From contig NZ_CP150203.1 in NCBI RefSeq assembly GCF_037969725.1, forward strand, positions 6,845,550-6,909,549: a DNA stretch of 64,000 bases, given 5' to 3'. Positions within the stretch are counted from its first letter, which is position 1, and each line of letters starts with the position of its first letter. Source of the DNA: Paenibacillus sp. FSL W8-0426. Lineage in GTDB: Bacteria; Bacillota; Bacilli; Paenibacillales; Paenibacillaceae. A program made the position numbers and the translations under genes. The notes under the pieces were generated by a model. That model was given only the letters and a program-made list of their open reading frames with translations. It was not told the DNA's origin and searched no databases. Shown one piece after another: positions 1 through 7,855 of this stretch.

Positions 1-1
1 C

Positions 2-838
2 TTGGCTTCACGTATAACTCGCCAGTTGCTTGATAGAGGGGACCGTGTAGCCGCAACGGTACGCAAGCCGGGTGTGCTGGATGATCTGCAGGCACAGTAT
101 GGCTCTGGGCTATGGCAGGCTAATTTAGATCTGACAAACTCTCAGCAAATTGCTGAAGTGGTGGAACGTGCATTTTTAGAACTGGGCACGATCGATGTGT
201 TTGTCAATAATGCAGCCTATGGCTTGTATGGCGCAGTGGAAGAAGCAAGCGACAGGCAAATTGAGCATCAGTTTATGACCAATGTGCTTGGCTCCCTACG
301 TGCAGCGCGTGCAGTCCTGCCCTTTTTCCGTAAGCAGGGCGGCGGTCACATGGTACAGATTTCGAGTATGGCGGGTCATTATTCTATTCCGGGTATGGGG
401 CTGTATTGCTCTTCGAAATGGGCGGTCGAAGGAGCCTTTGAAGCGCTGGCTAAGGAAGTGGCTCCGTTCAATATTAAGACCACTATGGTGGAGCCCGGCG
501 GAATCCGAACGAATTTCATTACAAGCAACGCCGTATTCGGCGAGCGGATGGACGAATACCGGGATACGGAGGCAGGCCAATTCGTTAGCATGATGAAGGG
601 AGAACTGCCTGGTATAGATATGAGCATGTTCAATCAAATGGTTGTCGGCGATCCGGATAAAATGGCGCAGCAGATTATCCGTCGTGTCGACCAGGGAGAG
701 GGCCCGATACGTATGGCGTTGGGCAGTGACGCCTATGAGCAAATCCGGGCAGCCCTGCTGGACAGACTGGCCGCTCTGGAAGCACAGAAAGAGCTGGCTT
801 ACTCCACTGATTCAAATGATGTGGTAAAACCATTTTAA
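2..838 (+). CDS. SDR family NAD(P)-dependent oxidoreductase (5' end cut by window edge)
   Basis: Short-chain dehydrogenase/reductase, a cytoplasmic NAD(P)-dependent enzyme; substrate unknown. The visible 278 residues show the NNAA stretch (69-72), the Ser at about 121-122, and the catalytic Tyr135-x3-Lys139 in YCSSK. The N-terminal Gly-rich dinucleotide motif (TGxxxGIG) is missing, because the frame is open through the left edge. The TTG at base 2 is therefore not a credible start and the gene is partial. It converges on the esterase gene at 1129, with a shared hairpin terminator between them. Confidence 0.85.
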   Translation: MASRITRQLLDRGDRVAATVRKPGVLDDLQAQYGSGLWQANLDLTNSQQIAEVVERAFLELGTIDVFVNNAAYGLYGAVEEASDRQIEHQFMTNVLGSLRAARAVLPFFRKQGGGHMVQISSMAGHYSIPGMGLYCSSKWAVEGAFEALAKEVAPFNIKTTMVEPGGIRTNFITSNAVFGERMDEYRDTEAGQFVSMMKGELPGIDMSMFNQMVVGDPDKMAQQIIRRVDQGEGPIRMALGSDAYEQIRAALLDRLAALEAQKELAYSTDSNDVVKPF

Positions 839-946
839 AGGATACCAAAGCATTCGACATCCACGACAACTGATATGCTCCTCTGAAGTAGCCGATTTAT
901 TTATTAACCCAGTCTACTTAAAGGGGAGCTTGTTTAGGGATTTTCG

Positions 947-986
947 TTATTTGTGATACGGTTCAGCTTAACGGGTCTACGGCGAA
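947..986 (+). repeat. Dispersed repeat, copy 1
   Basis: About 40 bp beginning TTATTTGTGATACGGTTCA and containing AACGGGTCTA. The same sequence, with a few differences, recurs at 7216-7256. Both copies are on the plus strand, after the end of a gene and just before a hairpin. Function unknown; it could be a small dispersed element or the remnant of one. Confidence 0.6.
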
Positions 987-1028
987 TTTTAAAAGTACCC
1001 AATTAATTAAATGACCATTTAAGCAACT

Positions 1029-1069
1029 CAAAAACCGGGATTCGCCAAATAAGGCGTCCCGGTTTTTGA
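1029..1069. terminator. Bidirectional rho-independent terminator
   Basis: The hairpin arms CAAAAACCGGGA and TCCCGGTTTTTG carry A-runs and T-runs on both sides, so it can serve the SDR gene on the plus strand and the esterase on the minus strand. Confidence 0.8.
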
Positions 1070-1128
1070 CGTTCTATGTTGGGTTAATCATCTCAGATAG
1101 CAGAGGATATTTTTCTCTCCCTGATCCT

Positions 1129-2082
1129 TTATTGAAATCCATCTTTCAGCCAAGCGCTGGCTAATGCAGTAGCACCGCGGGCGGCCAACGTATCCGCCAA
1201 AGCATTCAACATGACGAAATCATGAATGATTCCTTGATAACGCACCGTTGTGACCTCTACACCAGCTTCCCGAAGCTTATTCCCATAGGCCTCGCCTTCA
1301 TCTCGAAGAACGTCGGCTTCCGCCGTAATGATGAGAGCTGGAGGAAGATCGCGAAGCTGGTCGATGGAAGCTCTCAGAGGAGAAGCATAGATTTCATTTA
1401 ACTCTTCCGGTTTGTTGATGTACTGTTCCCAGAACCAAGCCATCCCGTCACGGCGAAGGAAGTATCCTTCGGCAAATTCATGATACGAGTCCGTATCCAT
1501 TCCCCCATCCGTAACCGGATAGAATAGCAGCTGGCGTTTAATCGCAGGTCCCTTTCTTTCCTTAGCAATCAACGTTATTGCCGCTGTCATGTTGCCGCCA
1601 ACGCTATCGCCGCCGATGGAGATATGATCCGAATCCAGGCCATGATCCTTGCCGGAGGAAGCGATCCATTGCAGCGTAGCGTAGATCTCTTCAAGAGCTG
1701 TCGGGTATTTGACTTCGGGAGACAAGCTGTAATTAGGAAATACGATGGCCGATCCGCTTCTGACCGCTAGCTCGCGAATCAACCGATCATGGGTATGGGC
1801 ATTACCGAACACCCATCCTGCACCATGTATGTACAAAACCGTTTTAAGCAGTTGGCCAGCCGTGTTCTTCGGACGCAGGATCCGAACGGACACTTGACCG
1901 CCTGGTCCGCCTGGGATATTGAGATCCTCAATGTCTACATCTTTTTTCTTGGTATCTCCCGACTGAACTTCGTCTACCGTCGCTCTCCCCTGCTCAGGTT
2001 CAAGATGGAATAAGTAGGGCGGATTCGCAGTTGCCTCAGCAAATTGTTGTGCGGCGGACTCCAGAATAATTTTTTTGGTCAT
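1129..2082 (-). CDS. Alpha/beta hydrolase (HSL-type esterase/lipase), cytoplasmic
   Basis: Hormone-sensitive-lipase-like carboxylesterase. Counting from the upstream in-frame ATG at 2091, the oxyanion-hole motif HGAGW is at 89-93, nucleophile Ser163 in GDSVGG, Asp260 in EADVLRDEG and His290 in GIIHDF. The second ATG (2082, MTKKIIL) is preferred because GAGGAG abuts the first ATG directly and lies about 9 nt from the second. There is no signal peptide. It is clearly paralogous to the secreted esterase immediately upstream (2163-3425). A palindrome at 2123-2136, related to those before its neighbours, sits in its promoter region. Confidence 0.88.
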   Translation of the reverse strand: MTKKIILESAAQQFAEATANPPYLFHLEPEQGRATVDEVQSGDTKKKDVDIEDLNIPGGPGGQVSVRILRPKNTAGQLLKTVLYIHGAGWVFGNAHTHDRLIRELAVRSGSAIVFPNYSLSPEVKYPTALEEIYATLQWIASSGKDHGLDSDHISIGGDSVGGNMTAAITLIAKERKGPAIKRQLLFYPVTDGGMDTDSYHEFAEGYFLRRDGMAWFWEQYINKPEELNEIYASPLRASIDQLRDLPPALIITAEADVLRDEGEAYGNKLREAGVEVTTVRYQGIIHDFVMLNALADTLAARGATALASAWLKDGFQ

Positions 2083-2122
2083 TTTCAACATCTCCTCATA
2101 TCACATTAGTTTTAAGAAATTA

Positions 2123-2136
2123 AATTGTGCACAATT
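2123..2136. promoter_or_regulatory. Palindromic operator, likely for the adjacent OhrR/MarR-type regulator
   Basis: Perfect 14-bp palindrome AATTGTGCACAATT about 40 bp upstream of the cytoplasmic esterase start. Related sequences lie at 3535-3548, 4733-4744 and about 4787-4809. The flank AAGGGTAAAAAAA resembles the one after the 3535 copy. Confidence 0.6.
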
Positions 2137-2162
2137 ATTAAGGGTAAAAAAATTCGTTTCTA

Positions 2163-3425
2163 TTATTGGGACAGCCAAGAATTGGCCAACAGCATTGCTC
2201 CGCGTGCAGCATTTGTATCCTTTAAGGCATTCAACATTACAAAGTCATGAATAATGCCTTGAAAGCGTACAGCCGTTACAGGTACACCTGCTTCTCTGAG
2301 CTTGTTAGCATAGGCTTCGCCTTCATCTCGCAGGACATCCGCCTCACCAGTGATTACAAGCGCTTCCGGCAATCCCTTTAACTGATCCTTCGTTGCACGA
2401 AGCGGTGAAGCATAGATTTCGTTTCTTTGTTTCGGATCTGTCGTATACTGATCCCAGAACCACTGCATACCATCACGACGCAGGAAATAGCCCGTAGCGA
2501 ATTGTTGATAGGAGGCGGTGTCGAATTTGGCATCCGTAACAGGGTAGAAAAGAAGCTGCTTGCTAATTTTCGGGCCTTTACGGTCTTTAGCCATCAATGT
2601 AACCGCCGCCGTCATATTGCCCCCCACACTATCTCCAGCTACTGTGATTTTCTGTGAATTCAGTCCATTATTATTTCCATCTTTGGCCACCCATAGTAGC
2701 GCTGTGTAAATCTCCTCGATAGCAACCGGATATTTTGCTTCCGGAGAGAGATCGTAGTTCGTAAAGACTACAGCTGAGTTGGAACCAACGGCTAGCTCAC
2801 GAATGAGACGCGAATGTGTCAGCTCGTCTCCAAATACCCAACCTGCTCCGTGGGTGTACAATATAACCGGCAGATCTTTCGTTACTCCCTTCGGACGAAC
2901 AATAGTAAGTGACACGCTGCCTTTTGGTCCGCCTGGAATCGTCAAATGCTGAAGATCCACGTCTGGCATTTCCACGTCACCTGATTGTACTTGATCCACG
3001 GCTTTCCTTCCCTCTACTGGGCCGAGATCGAACAAATAAGGAGGTTTGGCAGTATCCTCGACAAACTTCTGAGCTGCCGGTTCAAGCACGACTTTATGAT
3101 TAGAAGTGGTGGTGTTATTTTCCGACACCGTGGAACCGATCGAAATCTGCTTATTCTGAGCGTCGTAGACGGTCGAAACGTGTAGAGCATCCGCTAGGGT
3201 GCGAACCGGAAGATAAGTCAAGTTCTTATAGCTGATCGGCAAAACCTTGTTACCGTTCGCATCCGTAGGAGCATATTCCGCGCCATTGACCTTAAACTTG
3301 ATATCATTGTTTAAATATGCCGTGATCTTCTCTTGATGGGTTCCTGCATATACGCCGGCCGTGCCGGTAATGGTCATGCCGAGCGCCATCATGGCCACAA
3401 CGGATGTTTTGAATTTGTTCTTCAT
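2163..3425 (-). CDS. Exported alpha/beta hydrolase with N-terminal copper-amine-oxidase-like domain
   Basis: A 420-residue esterase. The ATG at 3425 (MKNKFKTS) is chosen over upstream in-frame codons because GGAGAG precedes it and a signal peptide follows (residues about 1-27). Residues about 35-98 (IKFKVNGAEY...YLPVRTLADALHV...) look like the copper amine oxidase N-terminal domain often found in Paenibacillus exported proteins. The catalytic part has HGAGW (192-196), Ser266 in GDSVGG, Asp363 and His393. From about residue 111 onward it is collinear with the cytoplasmic esterase downstream, which suggests tandem duplication plus domain gain. It is probably anchored or wall-associated. Confidence 0.85.
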   Translation of the reverse strand: MKNKFKTSVVAMMALGMTITGTAGVYAGTHQEKITAYLNNDIKFKVNGAEYAPTDANGNKVLPISYKNLTYLPVRTLADALHVSTVYDAQNKQISIGSTVSENNTTTSNHKVVLEPAAQKFVEDTAKPPYLFDLGPVEGRKAVDQVQSGDVEMPDVDLQHLTIPGGPKGSVSLTIVRPKGVTKDLPVILYTHGAGWVFGDELTHSRLIRELAVGSNSAVVFTNYDLSPEAKYPVAIEEIYTALLWVAKDGNNNGLNSQKITVAGDSVGGNMTAAVTLMAKDRKGPKISKQLLFYPVTDAKFDTASYQQFATGYFLRRDGMQWFWDQYTTDPKQRNEIYASPLRATKDQLKGLPEALVITGEADVLRDEGEAYANKLREAGVPVTAVRFQGIIHDFVMLNALKDTNAARGAMLLANSWLSQ

Positions 3426-3534
3426 TTTCGGGTTCTCTCCTTTGTTATTCCATTCATTGGTAATCATATATTGCATCAATGGCAGGCCTTTGCCGTCCAA
3501 TGTAGTTATGGCCATTATTAGTTGTTAAAAATTT

Positions 3535-3548
3535 AATTTTGCACAATC
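3535..3548. promoter_or_regulatory. Operator-like sequence upstream of the exported esterase
   Basis: AATTTTGCACAATC, a degenerate version of the 2123 palindrome, followed by CTTTACGGGTAAAAAAA. It lies about 110 bp upstream of the esterase start, between it and the peroxiredoxin-like gene. Confidence 0.5.
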
Positions 3549-3567
3549 TTTACGGGTAAAAAAAAGA

Positions 3568-4206
3568 TCATAACTTTTGCAGCTCCCAGAGAATATCCTC
3601 CGGTTCCATTCTTTTGGTAAAATCGGGATTCACATATGCGGAACGGATAACGGCGTATTCGTCAATCATGAACGTTCCCGTCATCGGAAGCACCCAATGA
3701 TCTGTCCCATTGTACTCGTGCAGATCAATATTATGGCTTAAGTACATGTCCCTCAGATAGTCAGGCACGTCATACAACAGGTTATATTTGGCGGCAACGA
3801 TTCCCTTAGGGTCGCTGAGAACTTTAAATGACATTTCTGCTTTCTCTTGATCAGACAGTGTATAATCCGGCAATTGTGGACTGACTGCGATAAGCTGCGC
3901 GCCTAGCGCCTGAATGTCGGGGAGAATCTCTTGGTATGCTCTTAACTGCCGATTGCAGTAAGGGCACCATCCTCCTCTGTAAAAGGTAAGGACAACGGGA
4001 CCTTTTGCCAGTTCGTCGGCTAAATTTATTTGGTTCCCAAGTGAATCTGACAGTTCAAAGTCCTTGGCTTTCGTCCCGACTGGTAGCCCTGTGGCGTTCC
4101 CTCCCTCTTGAAGCTGCTGGATGACACGTTGGTGTATCGCCTGCACTTCAAAAGGGCTTGCTGCCGTAATCTTCTCTAACGCTGAAGTTAAGGTCATAGT
4201 TGACAT
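3568..4206 (-). CDS. Peroxiredoxin-like AhpC/TSA family protein
   Basis: Thioredoxin-fold peroxiredoxin-like protein of 212 residues. The redox motif FYRGGWCPYC gives Cys81 and Cys84 (CxxC). Proteins of this type reduce peroxides or act as thiol reductants in the cytoplasm; the exact substrate cannot be read here. The start is ATG 4206 (MSTMTL), with GAGGTG 7 nt upstream; a GTG at 4212 lies inside that ribosome binding site. It begins 18 bp after the OhrR-type regulator, so the two are very likely one operon, consistent with a peroxide-response role. Confidence 0.85.
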   Translation of the reverse strand: MSTMTLTSALEKITAASPFEVQAIHQRVIQQLQEGGNATGLPVGTKAKDFELSDSLGNQINLADELAKGPVVLTFYRGGWCPYCNRQLRAYQEILPDIQALGAQLIAVSPQLPDYTLSDQEKAEMSFKVLSDPKGIVAAKYNLLYDVPDYLRDMYLSHNIDLHEYNGTDHWVLPMTGTFMIDEYAVIRSAYVNPDFTKRMEPEDILWELQKL

Positions 4207-4224
4207 GATCACACCTCGAATGGA

Positions 4225-4656
4225 TTATTTCCCGCTAGTCTGAACGACTTTCTCTACTAACTCTTTGATCGTTTTGTTTAATTCCGAGACATCTTCGATT
4301 GACATTCCGCTGGCTGAGAGGAGTTCGGATGGAATACAATCGGATTGCTCCTTAAGGGCCAACCCTTTCTCTGTGAGCAGGACCAAGACAACCCTCTCAT
4401 CTTCCGTTGATCTTACTCTCCTAATCAGTTCGTTCATCTCCATCCGTTTCAGCAGCGGCGTCAAGGTGCCTGAATCGAGGTCTAATTGTTCTCCCAGTTC
4501 TTTCACCGTCCGCCCGTTACTTTCCCAGAGGGATAGCAATACGAGATACTGAGGATAGGTAATTCCCATCTCCTCTAATAGCGGTCGATACAACCGAGAA
4601 ATAGCTCGGGAGCAAGTATATAAGGAAAAGCAAAGGTGTTCGTTAAGTTGCAGCAT
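4225..4656 (-). CDS. MarR-family regulator, OhrR type (peroxide sensing)
   Basis: A 143-residue winged-helix regulator. The N-terminus (NEHLCFSLYTCSRAISRLYRPLL) and the ITYPQYLVLLSLWE and LDSGTLTPLLKRME stretches match the OhrR branch. Cys9 corresponds to the single reactive Cys of B. subtilis OhrR (QLCFLLY), which releases DNA on oxidation by organic peroxide. A second Cys15 is nearby. It is the first gene of a unit with the peroxiredoxin-like gene. A palindrome overlaps its own promoter, so autoregulation is expected. The usual target, an Ohr protein, is not seen in this window. Confidence 0.88.
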   Translation of the reverse strand: MLQLNEHLCFSLYTCSRAISRLYRPLLEEMGITYPQYLVLLSLWESNGRTVKELGEQLDLDSGTLTPLLKRMEMNELIRRVRSTEDERVVLVLLTEKGLALKEQSDCIPSELLSASGMSIEDVSELNKTIKELVEKVVQTSGK

Positions 4657-4732
4657 GTGAGGTCAACCTCTCTATAATGTTGATTAATGATGTGACATGT
4701 ACTTCACCTCATTTTAAGTTGTTTGCAAATTA

Positions 4733-4744
4733 GTTGTGCACAAC
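4733..4744. promoter_or_regulatory. Operator palindrome just downstream of the regulator promoter
   Basis: GTTGTGCACAAC, a perfect 12-bp palindrome, lies immediately downstream of the -10 element of the minus-strand promoter at 4757-4785. Binding there would block transcription initiation. A second, AT-rich version (ATTTAATTTTATACAATTT, about 4788-4806) flanks the -35 on the other side. Confidence 0.6.
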
Positions 4745-4756
4745 CTTTATAAGCCA

Positions 4757-4785
4757 ATAATACATACCCCTCTCTATATTGTCAA
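4757..4785 (-). promoter_or_regulatory. SigmaA promoter of the OhrR-type regulator
   Basis: On the minus strand, TTGACA (4780-4785), a 17-nt spacer and TATTAT (4757-4762). It sits between two operator-like sequences. Confidence 0.75.
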
Positions 4786-4911
4786 CGATTTAATTTTATA
4801 CAATTTAAATTTAGGGAATTTTTTTGAACACGTATTTCATGATAGGCGCTAGAGATGCCCGCTCAATAGTGAAGATTCCCAGGTAACGTGGCGGAGGTCA
4901 CGTGCACCTAG

Positions 4912-5109
4912 AAGTTCGTCGAGTACTGGAAGAAGCGTGGATTTGAGATCGTGCAGAAGAATGAGGTGCGACTGATGCAGGATAGAGAAAATCATCCCGA
5001 GACTAACCTGACGTTTACCGACCAGGCCGTGAAGCTAGTCAAAATAGGAGCTGAGTGTAATTCTCGAACACCCAGGGGTTGTCCCACGCCCAGAAGACGC
5101 GGGCTATGA
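4912..5109 (+). pseudogene. Possible decayed coding fragment
   Basis: One plus-strand frame reads 65 residues with a natural protein-like composition (KFVEYWKKRGFEIVQ... ending TDQAVKLVKIGAE) before turning into low-quality sequence and a stop. It has a TAG directly in front and no start codon or ribosome binding site. I do not recognise the family. It lies in an otherwise gene-free stretch. Confidence 0.3.
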
Positions 5110-5363
5110 GGCTGTGCACGGGAAAAGATAGCTTTGATTTACTCGGTATGTACCCCAGAATGCAACTGGGACTTCTCTAAGTAAATAAGAACTCTACTTA
5201 AAGCGCTAAAATTGGACGGGCGGTTTGTTCTCCTATTCCTTTATCACCTGCCTCAATCCCTAGGATTCAACATCACGCCGACCCCAAAAGCCCGTCGGTT
5301 GGTGCCATCTCCTTACTCGGATTCTCCACTTGGTTGACAGTGTAAAATGAAAGACAAGACAAA

Positions 5364-5387
5364 TACCCCTTCTTGTGAAAAGGGGTA
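5364..5387 (-). terminator. Likely terminator of the SASP gene
   Basis: Inverted repeat TACCCCTT / AAGGGGTA with an 8-nt loop. On the minus strand it is followed by a moderately T-rich run (TTTGTCTTGTC). It lies about 65 bp past the SASP stop. Confidence 0.55.
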
Positions 5388-5452
5388 CGTTATCTTCATA
5401 AAAACCACCGGATGTTCTTTCAAGCCAGTGCTCAGAAAGTTTCAGTTCAGGA

Positions 5453-5734
5453 TTACTCCCTGTTCGCTATTTGCTCCTGAGCGAGACGGACCAATTCCCT
5501 AACCATGGAACCGCCAATTTTGCCACCGACATGGCCTGCTGATTCTGTTGTCAGTTGACCATTGTTTCCTGGGTGCAGAGGCACACCAAGCTCCTTCGCC
5601 ACTTCGTATTTTACATCGTCTGGTTGATTCGGATTTACGGTATATCCTTCGCGCTTCATTACATCTGCTTTGAACGCTTGCATTCCCTGTTCGACCCCTG
5701 GCACCGCATATTTTCTCCTTCTTCTTGCCATCAT
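5453..5734 (-). CDS. Alpha/beta-type small acid-soluble spore protein
   Basis: A 93-residue DNA-binding spore protein that coats and protects forespore DNA and is degraded by GPR at germination. The family signature is clear: KYEVAKELGVPL (around 42-53), then NNGQLTTESAGHVGGKIGGSMV and a C-terminal VRLAQEQIA. The Arg-rich N-terminus (MMARRRRKYAVPG) is longer than in minimal family members. The start is ATG 5734 (or ATG 5731), with GGGGAG 7 nt upstream. A sigmaG-type promoter precedes it. Confidence 0.95.
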   Translation of the reverse strand: MMARRRRKYAVPGVEQGMQAFKADVMKREGYTVNPNQPDDVKYEVAKELGVPLHPGNNGQLTTESAGHVGGKIGGSMVRELVRLAQEQIANRE

Positions 5735-5760
5735 ACAGCACTCCCCTCGATGTTATTCCA

Positions 5761-5790
5761 TAACATGCCCGGAAGCACAAAATTTCATCC
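5761..5790 (-). promoter_or_regulatory. SigmaG-type forespore promoter
   Basis: On the minus strand, GGATG (5786-5790), an 18-nt spacer and CATGTTA (5761-5767). This fits the sigmaG pattern (GNATR / CATnnTA) at the right distance from the SASP start. Confidence 0.65.
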
Positions 5791-6123
5791 CTATTCCCTA
5801 AAATTTATGAGTTAAATCATCATCTCCTCATAATCTCCCGATCAAAGTACTTTTGATTCATTTACTAAAGACGAAGAAGCTGTTTTTGCACTTCTCACTT
5901 GCTAAAGAATCTGAAGCGACTGGATCAGTCGCCAAATTCAGCAGGCTATGAAACAATTGTTTTATTGACAATAGTCATTCGTAAAGCATAATGCCTCAAA
6001 CAGACGTTTTTTAAAGATCTCAAGGCCAGGAAACAGCATTTTCGCCCTACTTATGAACGGTTCAGCCCGCTAACTATTACGGCAGGTTTGATAAGCTATC
6101 ATTCCAGAATAAATTTGACAGAT
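5791..6123. other. Gene-free stretch
   Basis: It contains a perfect 7-bp hairpin GCGACTG-gat-CAGTCGC (5916-5932) without a T-run, and no convincing gene. Confidence 0.5.
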
Positions 6124-6564
6124 TTAGAGTACAACCCTGTGTTCCAATATATTTTTCAAACTGATATGAGACTTTGAGGGACCCAGCTTTAAAAGGGAAT
6201 CTTGAAATTCGGCAAGTTCCTCAATCGATGCCGTTTGTACCTTGATAAGATAATTATATTCTCCGCTTATTCGATATAAATCCGTTACTTCCCTAGCCAT
6301 TTCACAAAAATCAACGATCATCTGGCAATGTTCTGTTTTGACTAGTATAAACGTAGTCATGCCCCGATTCAGATTCTTTAAATTTAATTCTGTGGAATAC
6401 CCGGAAATTATCTTCTTATCTTCAAGTTTCAAAATCCTCTCTTTAACTGAAGGTTGGGACATACTGACTTCTTTACTGATTTGAGAGATAGACATTCGTG
6501 CATTGTGTTGAAGCAGCTGCAAGATCTTTTTATCCATATCATCGATTAAATGATCCACCCCCAT
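6124..6564 (-). CDS. Lrp/AsnC family transcriptional regulator
   Basis: Feast/famine regulator of about 146 residues. The N-terminal helix-turn-helix (LDQ/DDMDKKILQLLQHNARMSISQISKEVSMSQPSVKERILKLE type) is followed by the ligand-sensing RAM domain ending near the C-terminus. It is divergently transcribed from the VOC-family gene at 6729, so it may control that gene in response to an amino acid or related metabolite. The start is uncertain: a GTG at 6567 touches the AGGGAG sequence, and ATG 6564 or GTG 6558 are better spaced. Confidence 0.88.
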   Translation of the reverse strand: MGVDHLIDDMDKKILQLLQHNARMSISQISKEVSMSQPSVKERILKLEDKKIISGYSTELNLKNLNRGMTTFILVKTEHCQMIVDFCEMAREVTDLYRISGEYNYLIKVQTASIEELAEFQDSLLKLGPSKSHISLKNILEHRVVL

Positions 6565-6728
6565 CACTCCCTTGAATTGAATTTTAAAAAACTAAGCCAT
6601 ATCCATTAAAATAGCTTATATTTAGTTACCATCCTTTCATTATATCCTCATATAACATATGTAATTCAACAAGTTAGTAGCTGTATACTATAAACAACAT
6701 TCAAAATATACACAAGGAGAAATCAAGA

Positions 6729-7193
6729 ATGAGCATAAACGGTCTTTCACATGTGGCGATCCAAGCCAAAAACTATAAAGATACTATTACATTTTATATT
6801 GAAGTTCTAGGGTTCAAGGTTGGTCATCATTGGTCTCTGCCATCCTTTCAAATCAAAGAAGCCTCCATGCTAGTTTCACCTGACCAAAGAACCTGTATTG
6901 AGATCTTTGATAACGACGCTGTCATCCCTGCTCAAGGGAAGAAAGCATCGTCTGAAGAAGATATAACTTACGGAGCGTTATTACATTTAGCCTTCTACGT
7001 GAATAATGTGGATGAAATGTATCAAAAAGCCCTTGCTCATGGAGCAAAGGCTTTTATAGAACCGGATTACCTTTCACTTGGCGAACCCCCACTTTTAGTC
7101 AAGAATGCTGTCATTCACAGTCCCAACGGAGAAGTTATCGAATTTATTGAAGAGGTTGATTTTGATATGTCTATCAAGACTCATGCAAATTAA
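6729..7193 (+). CDS. VOC family protein (glyoxalase/bleomycin-resistance fold)
   Basis: A 154-residue single-domain vicinal-oxygen-chelate protein: His8 in GLSHVAIQA, YIEVLGFKVGHHW, HLAFYVNNVDEMY, and a C-terminal PNGEVIEFIEEV carrying the usual metal-ligand Glu. Members include lactoylglutathione lyases, dioxygenases and fosfomycin- or antibiotic-binding proteins; the substrate cannot be told. AAGGAG lies about 10 nt before ATG 6729. It is divergent from the Lrp-type regulator. Base composition looks more AT-rich than the core genes, compatible with acquisition. Confidence 0.85.
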   Translation: MSINGLSHVAIQAKNYKDTITFYIEVLGFKVGHHWSLPSFQIKEASMLVSPDQRTCIEIFDNDAVIPAQGKKASSEEDITYGALLHLAFYVNNVDEMYQKALAHGAKAFIEPDYLSLGEPPLLVKNAVIHSPNGEVIEFIEEVDFDMSIKTHAN

Positions 7194-7215
7194 GCTTTAT
7201 AACGAAAACTTGCCC

Positions 7216-7256
7216 TTATTTGTGATACGGTTCACCTCAACGGGTCTATCGGCGAA
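7216..7256 (+). repeat. Dispersed repeat, copy 2
   Basis: Matches 947-986 over TTATTTGTGATACGGTTCA and AACGGGTCTA, then CGGCGAA. It is followed 12 nt later by the hairpin at 7268-7288. Confidence 0.6.
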
Positions 7257-7267
7257 AAATGCGAAAA

Positions 7268-7288
7268 GGAGCTGTCGCGGCCAGCTCC
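7268..7288. terminator. Hairpin after the VOC gene
   Basis: Perfect stem GGAGCTG / CAGCTCC with a 7-nt loop. No clear T-run follows, so terminator function is uncertain. Confidence 0.4.
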
Positions 7289-7438
7289 CTTGTACTGTAA
7301 TCAATCCAATTCGGCGCGAGAGAATAAATCCCTGATTGCTCTTGTTTGACATACGACCCGCTATAAAAATGAAACTATTGTCGCAGCTCTAGCTCTTTTT
7401 TGTCTTATCCCAAGCAAATCAGGGCAAAAACATCCTGG

Positions 7439-7855
7439 TTACGGAAAATCCAGCTCATCATCGATGACATGGAATATCTCCCTATTCCGCACCGGATACC
7501 GGGCATCCAGTTCCTCCCACTGCAGCTTCGGTAAAATCAAAAAGTCGTGCGTATCGGAAAGATACGAGGCCTCAAATCGTCGAATTTCGTATTTGTCCCG
7601 GATCAGCTCCTGAAAGCCGCGAATCGTGATATAGCGATCATTTCCGGTAAAGGTAAGCGCAATCGAATGCAGTTGTCCATTGTAGGTAACGTCCAGTCCT
7701 TTGTCCGTAGACGTCACCTCGACCGTTTCATCTGGAAGCCGTTTACCGAACAATCGGATGATCTCCTCGTCATCCTCTCCCCAATCTACAGTGACGCTGT
7801 ATACAAAAGCCCATAGAAAGCCACCGAAGTAATCGGCAGCCTTATTATCGATGAT
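7439..7855 (-). pseudogene. 5'-truncated hypothetical gene
   Basis: The only standard start is TTG 7753, giving 104 residues (FGKRLPDETVEV... ending HVIDDELDFP). However, the frame stays open upstream to 7855 and reads DYFGGFLWAFVYSVTVDWG, which looks like genuine protein continuing into the annotated part, then hits a TGA with no usable start codon. The family looks like a full-length protein of roughly 140-150 residues with its first part missing. No function recognised. It lies in the accessory segment between two gene-free stretches. Confidence 0.5.

Larger units (their letters stand above)
4810..5452. other. Gene-free stretch with relics
   Basis: Apart from the fragment at 4912-5109 and the hairpin at 5364-5387, I see no gene here. 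Short frames are broken by stops on both strands. Confidence 0.6.
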
